From NCBI GenBank assembly GCA_015520985.1, contig WAOY01000140.1, positions 1-6,660 on the forward strand: a DNA stretch of 6,660 bases, given 5' to 3'. This DNA comes from DHVE2 group archaeon. Lineage in GTDB: Archaea > Thermoplasmatota > Thermoplasmata > Thermoplasmatales > Aciduliprofundaceae. A program made the translations under genes and the position numbers. The notes beneath the pieces were generated by a model. The model worked only from the letters and a program-made list of their open reading frames with translations. It had not been told where the DNA came from and ran no database searches. Shown piece after piece: positions 1 to 5,288 of this stretch (positions are counted from its first letter, which is position 1; each line of letters begins with the position of its first letter).

Positions 1-623
1 AGCTGAACAACCGTGGCACCGCGGGAGTCCATCTCTATGAAGGACTTCCTGTCCCTTCTTGCCCTCTCGATTATGTCGTTGGCTATCTCCTCCGCCTCCC
101 TGTACGATACGTCCCGTATCTTCTCCAGCCGGAACTCACCCGGCTTTCCAACCTTGGCAAAGGCGCCCACGTCGGCCTTTATGTGCACGCTCATGGTGTT
201 GGGAGTGAAGAAGTCCTCTATGCGCATCTCTATTTCCCTTCTCTCCTCCAGGTAGATGGTCTCTATGCCCTTGATCTCGGCGATCTCCTTCTGCACCCAG
301 TCCCCCGTCACGAGGATGGCACCGTTTTCCCGGGCGCATTCTCGTATTACGTTATCTATCTCCCCCAGTTTCGCTCCTTTAATCAGCGATTCCGTGGCCC
401 TGGTCCCCCAGAAGGAGAGCCTGATGCCCCTCTCCCGGCATATTTCGCGTATCTTCTTTAACTCCCGGAGCCCGGAGATCCCCACCGCCAGCCCCAGGTT
501 CGCCTGGTGCTCCACCTCCCCCACAACTATCTCGGGGATTATCACCTCCTCGACCTCGTTGCTCACCACGAATTCGGTGAAACGGCCATCAACAATAACG
601 CTGGTGTCTGGAACAAGCTTCAT
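1..623 (-). CDS. PIN-domain/PilT-like ATPase (COG1855 type), N-terminal part, cut by left window edge
   Basis: The minus frame opens with ATG at 623 and stays open for 207 codons to base 1, so the C-terminus is missing. The N-terminus MKLVPDTSVIVDGR is the signature start of the archaeal PIN-KH ATPase family. PIN acidic residues are visible at D6, E36 or E38, D90 and D108 (in LVTGDW), so the nuclease-like site looks intact. The last visible residues, ending GATVVQ, match the linker that precedes the ATPase domain in this family; the full protein is usually about 600 residues with a PilT-like P-loop ATPase and a C-terminal KH RNA-binding domain, none of which is visible here. Family knowledge suggests a cytoplasmic RNA-binding or RNA-processing role, but the function is not firmly established. 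A TATA box 25-26 bases upstream of the ATG and no Shine-Dalgarno sequence indicate a leaderless mRNA. Family assignment is secure; function is not. Confidence 0.9.
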   Translation of the reverse strand, partial: MKLVPDTSVIVDGRFTEFVVSNEVEEVIIPEIVVGEVEHQANLGLAVGISGLRELKKIREICRERGIRLSFWGTRATESLIKGAKLGEIDNVIRECARENGAILVTGDWVQKEIAEIKGIETIYLEERREIEMRIEDFFTPNTMSVHIKADVGAFAKVGKPGEFRLEKIRDVSYREAEEIANDIIERARRDRKSFIEMDSRGATVVQ

Positions 624-643
624 AGGGCTGAGAAGTGGTGCAA

Positions 644-661
644 TTATTTAAATCATTTCTT
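644..661 (-). promoter_or_regulatory. TATA/BRE promoter of the PIN-ATPase gene
   Basis: On the minus strand TTTAAATA (652-645) is preceded by a purine-rich BRE-like stretch (GAAGAAATGA, 662-653). The TATA centre lies 25-26 bases from the A of the ATG at 623, so transcription would begin at or next to the start codon. The element overlaps the stop codon (655-653) of the upstream STAND ATPase gene, so the two minus-strand genes have separate initiation signals although they are only 29 bases apart. Confidence 0.6.
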
Positions 662-1741
662 CTGCTCCGCCAGGTACTTCAGCAGGTGGATCTGGTCTGG
701 CATCAAAGGCACATCCTCCTCCTCAATGTTCCCCCTGACAAGCGCGGAGAGTATCCTGGGATTACCCCGGGATAGCTGGTATATCCTCTTGAACGCCGAT
801 TCCTTCACGTCCGGCATGAGTTTGCGAGCCTCCTCGTATGGCAGCCCCTCGATTTTTATCTCCTTCACCCTCGACTCGGCGACGTCCGCGAGGGTGTAGA
901 AGCGGTTGTAAAAGGGCGTATCTGTGCGCATGGTCACGATCACCTTGCTCGGGCCGATCTCCTCGCGGGTTAGGGAGTTGAGGGCGCTGACGAACTCGTC
1001 GTCCACGTCGTAGTATCCGTCGAATATGAGCAGGGTGGGGTGTGCCCTGAGGATGGAAAGTATCTCGCTCTTGCCGAAGAGGCTCCTCATCACCTCCTTG
1101 ACCGTGCTCCACCTCCTCCCGGGGTAAACATCTATCCACACAACGCTCTCCTTGGGGTTGACGTCCTCAACGAACTTAGCCACGAGGTATGTCTTTCCGG
1201 TGCCCTTGCCACCGACTATCGCCAGGAACTTTCCCTCGCGGTACCACTCCTCCATCTCCCGCAGTTCCCTCCTCCGGTCAACGAAGGACTCCACCCTGAC
1301 GTTGACCTCGCTGAAGACGATCCTCTTCTCCATGCCCAGGAGGTCCTCTGTGATCTCGCCCTTCTCCAGCTTGAGGACTATGTCAAGGTATCGCATGTTA
1401 AGCTTCCTCTTCAACTCCTCCACGGTGACCGTTGCCCCCCCGATCTGCACCTCCTGGTCCTTTATCTCCTCTATGATCCTCTTTGCCTCAGCTATGCCCC
1501 TGTGGGTGAGAAAGTAGACGGTTATCCTCTTCTTCTTGCCCGCCACGTGGCCCTTCTTCGACTCCACGAGCCCCTCCTCGAGAAGCCTCTTTATGTTCCT
1601 CGGAACGTGGGTCACCGAGATCCCCACGACCTTAGCTATGCCCTGCTGCGTCATCTCAATTGGATACTCGTAGCGATCCACGTACTTGCGGTAATCGTAG
1701 AGGTGCAGGAGAATCTTCTCCTGGATCTTCAAACGCATCAT
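653..1741 (-). CDS. Winged-helix DNA-binding protein with STAND-type P-loop ATPase domain
   Basis: A protein of 362 residues from ATG 1741. Residues about 3-90 form a MarR-like winged helix: a helix-turn-helix around MTQQGIAKVVGIS, a recognition helix around HVPRNIKRLLEEGLV, and a basic wing (KKGHVAGKKKRITVYFLT). After a linker comes FVDRRREL, typical of the segment before STAND/AAA-like ATPases, then Walker A GGKGTGKT (177-184), Walker B TLLIFDG with D241, a sensor-like VIVTMRTD (267-274) and a STAND GNP motif (326-328). It ends soon after, at EQKK, without the C-terminal repeat or effector domain common in STAND proteins. An in-frame TTG at 1756 was rejected as start because the TATA box would be only about 10 bases away; ATG 1741 or 1738 fits leaderless initiation. 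Divergent orientation from the permease operon suggests, by inference, that it regulates that operon. It could instead act on a distant target. No substrate or ligand can be read from the sequence. Confidence 0.85.
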   Translation of the reverse strand: MMRLKIQEKILLHLYDYRKYVDRYEYPIEMTQQGIAKVVGISVTHVPRNIKRLLEEGLVESKKGHVAGKKKRITVYFLTHRGIAEAKRIIEEIKDQEVQIGGATVTVEELKRKLNMRYLDIVLKLEKGEITEDLLGMEKRIVFSEVNVRVESFVDRRRELREMEEWYREGKFLAIVGGKGTGKTYLVAKFVEDVNPKESVVWIDVYPGRRWSTVKEVMRSLFGKSEILSILRAHPTLLIFDGYYDVDDEFVSALNSLTREEIGPSKVIVTMRTDTPFYNRFYTLADVAESRVKEIKIEGLPYEEARKLMPDVKESAFKRIYQLSRGNPRILSALVRGNIEEEDVPLMPDQIHLLKYLAEQKK

Positions 1742-1761
1742 GATGTTAATTGTCAAAGCAC

Positions 1762-1775
1762 CTATTTAATTTTTC
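1762..1775 (-). promoter_or_regulatory. TATA/BRE promoter of the winged-helix STAND ATPase gene
   Basis: The minus strand reads GAAAAATTAAATAG from 1775 to 1762: a purine-rich BRE-like stretch followed by a TATA-like TTAAATAG centred near 1765. The distance is about 25 bases to ATG 1741 and about 28 to ATG 1738, both compatible with leaderless initiation. No Shine-Dalgarno sequence precedes either ATG. Confidence 0.55.
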
Positions 1776-1787
1776 TTCACGTTCCTT

Positions 1788-1802
1788 CGAAAGGGTTAAT
1801 TA
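1788..1802 (+). promoter_or_regulatory. TATA/BRE promoter of the permease operon
   Basis: CGAAAGGG (1788-1795) resembles an archaeal BRE and TTAATTA (1796-1802) a TATA box. Its centre is 27 bases before ATG 1826, again the leaderless spacing. It lies in the 84-base region shared with the divergent STAND ATPase promoter, so a factor bound between the two boxes (1776-1787) could affect both directions. The TATA box is a weaker match than the others in the window. Confidence 0.5.
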
Positions 1803-1825
1803 CGAGGGCGCGATGCACTCCATGG

Positions 1826-3403
1826 ATGCGCAAACTCGCAGTTCTCCTGGCCATATCGCTGCTTTTAGCGCCCCTGGCCACGGCCCAGAGCGCGGTCATA
1901 TGCGGGATCACGGACAGGTACAGCGGGTACATATCAATCGAGGTCTCCATAGACAGCGAGACCAAGGAGAGGTACGACGCCGATTCCTCCGGATACCTGG
2001 AGAGGGACGAGATCGACAGTATGCTTGAGGCCGTGGGGCCGCACCTCAACCTGACCCCCATCTTGAACTACTATTACTTCCTGGGCAACGTCACCCTTGA
2101 CGGCAGGCACCCGATACTGAGCGTCAGGGACATCCGGGAGAACTACACGTACCCGATGCCGGTGAGGGGCACCAGCGAGTACGTGGTGGTTATGAACTTC
2201 ACCTTCTACCTGAACGGCACCAGCGACCATGCCCTCGTGGTTTCCCTACCAAGCATGATGGGGGAATTCAGCCTGGAACTCCCCGATGGGGTAGAGGTAA
2301 TTGAGAGCAACCTTCAGAGTTCTATGTACCGCGGGGGCACTCTCTCGGGGCATTTTCAGGATTCGATCGTGGTGAAATTCAGGGAGATGCGCTACTTCTG
2401 GATGAACATATACGCCACCAGCATCTCGGTGGTTTTCATCGTGGCCTTCGTGCTGGTGGCGTACAGGCTGCGGGGAGGGCAGGTCAAGGGCGTGAAGCTC
2501 CTGGTAAGGAGCATGCTGAGGAACGTTGTGGCGCTTTTCATCGTTCTCACCCTCCTTTTCTACATCCTATGGGTCCTCGGGCCCCCGCTCTCGGTCAGGG
2601 CCGGGGGCGTGGCCACCATCCTGATGCGCTTTGAAGTAATAAGGTACTACCACCTGGACAGGCCATGGTACGACCAGTACCTCAACTGGTGGCACCTCCT
2701 CCTGACGGGAGGTATAACAAAGGGGGTTAACTGGGGCCACGAGCAGGTGGATCTGCGCTACTCCGCCATGGTCTCGCTCCTGATTTTCATCCTCGCCAGC
2801 CTCCTGTCGTACATAATCGCCATATACCTGGCCGTCAGGGAGAGATCCACCAGGGGCCTGGACGTATACGCGGCGGTTTTCCTCGCGCTCTACGCTGTAC
2901 CCACCTTCTACGCGTCCCTGGTGATCCTGCATTTCTTCGAATCTGTGCCCGCGATATACACAGTGCTGGTGGCCCCCCAAACCACACTCCAGGAGGGGAT
3001 CAGGATTGCCGTGTCCTCTGCGATCCTCGCAGTCCTGACCGTGGCCAGACCTTACCTCATCTCCCGTTCCCTGGCCATGCGGGAGTACCGCGAGCCTTAC
3101 GTGCGCACCCTACGCGCCATCGGCCTGGAGCCAAAAAGGGTGAGGAGATTCGTCAGGAGAACCACGATGATACCGAGCATAACGGACTCGGCCCTCAATT
3201 TCGGATGGATTCTGACGGCGCAGGTGTTCCTGGAGGTCATATTCAAGGTTGAAGGCATGGGCTATGTTCTGTTCAGGGGCACCATAGACGGCAACCCCTT
3301 CCAGATACAGATAGCCATAATCTACTTCGCCCTGGTAATGATAGCAGCCTCGATATTTTCGGACATCGTTATCTACTTCCTGGACCCGAGGGTGAGAAGG
3401 TGA
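1826..3403 (+). CDS. ABC transporter permease, DppB/OppB family, with N-terminal secreted domain containing an EF-hand loop
   Basis: A protein of 525 residues. Residues 1-20 are a signal peptide (basic MRK, hydrophobic core, ATA cleavage motif). Residues 21-193 are a predicted extracytoplasmic domain with an EF-hand loop at D51-E62 and five N-X-T sequons. An added membrane helix (about 195-213) and a basic cytoplasmic linker lead to the DppB core: helix 232-252, the hallmark YHLDRPWYDQYLNWW region (274-289), helices near 314-336, 347-371, 392-411, 456-475 and 492-518, and the ending YFLDPRVRR typical of DppB. The ATPase-docking EAA loop is present (REPYVRTLRAIGL, G433), degenerate as usual for this subunit. 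The expected role is the membrane channel for peptide or oligosaccharide uptake, paired with the following DppC-like gene. Ordinary DppB proteins are about 310-340 residues and lack the first 215. ATG 1826 is chosen because it opens the signal peptide and sits 27 bases after a TATA box; the frame is open far upstream only as antisense of the regulator. The substrate cannot be told. Confidence 0.88.
   Translation: MRKLAVLLAISLLLAPLATAQSAVICGITDRYSGYISIEVSIDSETKERYDADSSGYLERDEIDSMLEAVGPHLNLTPILNYYYFLGNVTLDGRHPILSVRDIRENYTYPMPVRGTSEYVVVMNFTFYLNGTSDHALVVSLPSMMGEFSLELPDGVEVIESNLQSSMYRGGTLSGHFQDSIVVKFREMRYFWMNIYATSISVVFIVAFVLVAYRLRGGQVKGVKLLVRSMLRNVVALFIVLTLLFYILWVLGPPLSVRAGGVATILMRFEVIRYYHLDRPWYDQYLNWWHLLLTGGITKGVNWGHEQVDLRYSAMVSLLIFILASLLSYIIAIYLAVRERSTRGLDVYAAVFLALYAVPTFYASLVILHFFESVPAIYTVLVAPQTTLQEGIRIAVSSAILAVLTVARPYLISRSLAMREYREPYVRTLRAIGLEPKRVRRFVRRTTMIPSITDSALNFGWILTAQVFLEVIFKVEGMGYVLFRGTIDGNPFQIQIAIIYFALVMIAASIFSDIVIYFLDPRVRR
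1976..2011 (+). other. EF-hand calcium-binding loop in the secreted domain of the DppB-like permease
   Basis: Residues 51-62 read DADSSGYLERDE. The positions match the canonical EF-hand loop: D at 1, D at 3, S at 5, G at 6, a backbone-binding Y at 7, a hydrophobic L at 8, E at 9 and the bidentate E at 12. Helical segments are plausible on both sides (SETKERY before, IDSMLEAV after). Only one such loop is seen. Calcium binding outside the cell is inferred. Confidence 0.7.
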
Positions 3404-3404
3404 T
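3398..3404 (+). promoter_or_regulatory. Shine-Dalgarno sequence overlapping the DppB-like stop codon; decides the DppC-like start
   Basis: AGGTGAT at 3398-3404 is a seven-base match to the complement of the archaeal 16S 3' end. It overlaps the TGA stop (3401-3403) of the upstream permease and lies seven bases before ATG 3412. This spacing supports ATG 3412 over the in-frame GTG at 3400, which lies inside the site itself. The arrangement suggests translational coupling of the two permease subunits. Confidence 0.75.
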
Positions 3405-3411
3405 TCGCGAT

Positions 3412-5253
3412 ATGGGAACAGCTGGGAAATTCGCGACCGCGGTTGTGCTCTCCTATTTGATAGTGGCCCTCCTGGTCCCGGCGCTGCCCCTGAGGGACCC
3501 CATGGCTTACCGTGCCCCGCCGTCGGACATATTCGTCCCGGATGCCAGGGATGTCTTCAACTTCTCCTTCAGGGTGGACAGGATCGCCACCTACGGCCTC
3601 GCCATGTACCTGATCGCCAACGGGAGCTTCATATCGTACGACATGGTGGAGCATCGCATCACCTTCAAGCGGGGTATCTCCGGGGAGAACTTCTCTGATA
3701 TCGGACTCCTGAGGATATACCCCAGTGCTTACCCCGTCTTCTTCAATTCCCGGGCAGTATACATCTACGACCCGGACCACCGGAACCTCATGGAAGTCCC
3801 GGCTGAGAACACCTCTGGGCTGTGGGTTCTCAACGACCCCTTCAACGCATTCAGGGGATTCATCGCCTACAATTCCTCGGGGATCCACGTTTACGAGTAC
3901 GACCCGTATTCCTTCTGGAACCCCCTGCACCACACGTGGGATTATCCCTGCCCGGGAAGGCCACTGGGAATTCACTATTCCTACAAGACCGTGGTCCTCT
4001 CCTTCCCCAGAGAGTTCATAGGCCTGAACCCGGAGGGCGAGGAGGTGTGGCACGTATCCGGGGATTTCACCTCAAACCCTGTCTACATCCCCGTCTACGG
4101 CAGTTCCGCGGTTTACGTCGCGTCCCACGATCAGGTGGATATCTTCTCCGTACGCAACGGCTCCCTTCTCGGGAGGATTCCTGTGGGGGAAGAGGTGATT
4201 CGCCTGGAATACCACGGACAGAGCCTGTACGCGTACACATCATCGCGTGTCTTCGGAAAGGTGGACCTCCTGGCCGGCGGCTTTTCCTGGGTGCTCAGGG
4301 ACGTGGATAGCTACGTGATGGACCCATTCGTGGACGGTATGGGGCTCGTCAGCGGCAAGCGTTTGGAATTCGTCCTGATAGCCGATGGAACCGTTCAGTG
4401 GGGACTCGATAAGGATATTGCGGACATGGCCCTGGGGGAGCAGTACCACGTGCCCTACCTTTTCGTAGTATCAGCGAGCAGAATGCAGGTGGTGCAGTAC
4501 TCGTATTCCGGGAGGCTCATAACCCCGCTTCCGCCCAACGAAAAGTACCCCCTGGGCACGGACTTCGCGGGGCGCGATGTTTTATCGCAGCTGCTGTGGA
4601 GCTTCAGGAGCGAGATATACATCGCCGCGGTTAGCGGGCTAGCGGTGCTCATCCTTGGAACGCTCTGGGGGCTCGTTGCCGGTTACTTCTCCGGGCTACC
4701 CGACGAACTGCTTCTCCTGCTCTCTGACTCCATGCTCTTCATCCCCGCGATTGGCTACGCTGCCCTGATGATATACGTTCTGGGCATATCGCACCACATC
4801 GAAGCCACCATAATCGCATCCGTCTTCGCCCTGTCTCCCCTGGAGGCCCGGGCCGTGAGAAACTACACGAAGGTGGTGAAGGAGAAGCCGTACGTGGAAT
4901 CCGCGAAGGTCGTGGGCGCGAGCAGTCTGCGGGTTATCTTCGGGTACATCTTCCCGGAGATATACGGCATCTCCTTGGTCTACGCCCTGAGCGCCACCAC
5001 CATGGCCCTCCTTCTGGAGGTTGGCATATCTTTCCTCGGGTTCGGGAACTACACCGTGCCCACCTGGGGCTGGATGATAACCAACGCCTACTTCACCGGC
5101 TACTGGGATCGCTGGTGGCTGGTCCTGCCCCCGCTGTTCCTCCTGTGGCTTCTGGTGTACTCGCTTTACCTGCTCTCCCACGAGATGTACATCAGGGAGT
5201 ACGTCTTCCGGTGGACGAGGAGCAAAAAGGACAAGGAAAATTTAGGCGCGTAG
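3412..5253 (+). CDS. ABC transporter permease, DppC/OppC family, with large inserted extracytoplasmic beta-propeller-like domain
   Basis: A protein of 613 residues, about twice the usual DppC length of roughly 280-300. Residues 8-26 form the first membrane helix, followed by about 340 extracytoplasmic residues (40-375), then the DppC hallmark PLGTDFAGRDVLSQLLW (380-396). The permease core has helices near 401-424, 432-456, 462-477, 518-540 and 567-589. The EAA loop is well kept (ESAKVVGAS with G502, then IFP at 513-515), so an ATPase partner is expected. The insert is rich in aromatic beta-strand patterns recurring about every 40 residues and has six N-X-S/T sequons (N50, N70, N93, N133, N154, N249). 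It is the second gene of a two-gene operon, separated by eight bases from the DppB-like gene. The likely role is the other half of the transmembrane channel, with the insert capturing substrate, contacting a binding protein or sensing; which of these cannot be told. The start rests on the Shine-Dalgarno site; GTG 3400 would add four residues. Confidence 0.88.
   Translation: MGTAGKFATAVVLSYLIVALLVPALPLRDPMAYRAPPSDIFVPDARDVFNFSFRVDRIATYGLAMYLIANGSFISYDMVEHRITFKRGISGENFSDIGLLRIYPSAYPVFFNSRAVYIYDPDHRNLMEVPAENTSGLWVLNDPFNAFRGFIAYNSSGIHVYEYDPYSFWNPLHHTWDYPCPGRPLGIHYSYKTVVLSFPREFIGLNPEGEEVWHVSGDFTSNPVYIPVYGSSAVYVASHDQVDIFSVRNGSLLGRIPVGEEVIRLEYHGQSLYAYTSSRVFGKVDLLAGGFSWVLRDVDSYVMDPFVDGMGLVSGKRLEFVLIADGTVQWGLDKDIADMALGEQYHVPYLFVVSASRMQVVQYSYSGRLITPLPPNEKYPLGTDFAGRDVLSQLLWSFRSEIYIAAVSGLAVLILGTLWGLVAGYFSGLPDELLLLLSDSMLFIPAIGYAALMIYVLGISHHIEATIIASVFALSPLEARAVRNYTKVVKEKPYVESAKVVGASSLRVIFGYIFPEIYGISLVYALSATTMALLLEVGISFLGFGNYTVPTWGWMITNAYFTGYWDRWWLVLPPLFLLWLLVYSLYLLSHEMYIREYVFRWTRSKKDKENLGA
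3529..4536 (+). other. Probable beta-propeller (PQQ/WD-like repeats) inserted in the DppC-like permease
   Basis: Residues about 40-375 of the DppC-like protein can be divided into about eight units starting near residues 58, 96, 138, 184, 222, 260, 301 and 340, with spacings of 38-46. Units share an alternating hydrophobic strand, then a strand such as AVYVASHDQVDIFSV, LYAYTSSRVFGKVDL or LEFVLIADGTVQWGL, then a turn with G/N and D. This is the pattern of PQQ-like or WD-like propellers, but the repeats are very diverged. No metal or PQQ site is evident. The fold is an inference from repeat spacing. Confidence 0.55.
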
Positions 5254-5268
5254 AAATATTTTTATAAG
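5253..5268 (+). promoter_or_regulatory. TATA/BRE promoter of the Ldh_2-family dehydrogenase gene
   Basis: GAAA (5253-5256) resembles a BRE and TTTTTATA (5259-5266) a strong archaeal TATA box. The centre lies 26-27 bases before ATG 5289 but only 14-15 before ATG 5277, so the second ATG fits leaderless initiation. The promoter begins at the last base of the DppC-like stop codon, which separates the dehydrogenase from the permease operon at the transcription level. Confidence 0.7.
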
Positions 5269-5288
5269 CACATCCCATGCCTTTCCCC

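Noticed and set aside
183..651. Plus-strand ORFs opposite the PIN-ATPase gene
   Set aside because: The minus strand encodes an uninterrupted protein with conserved PIN residues across the same bases.
1742..1756. TTG start at 1756 and a TTGACA sequence read on the minus strand
   Set aside because: TTG 1756 is only about 10 bases from the TATA box. TTGACA resembles a bacterial -35 box but has no suitably spaced partner, and the other signals in the window are archaeal.
1784..1794. Short inverted repeat CCTT-CGA-AAGG in the divergent promoter region
   Set aside because: Four-base arms overlapping the BRE are too short to call an operator or hairpin.
1040..1825. Open frame upstream of and continuous with the DppB-like gene
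   Set aside because: It is antisense to the STAND ATPase gene, has no recognizable motifs, and the signal peptide plus TATA spacing place the real start at 1826.
3373..4053. Minus-strand ORF opposite the DppC-like gene
   Set aside because: Antisense to the propeller insert, with no recognizable domain and no promoter seen upstream; the plus frame continues through as one permease.
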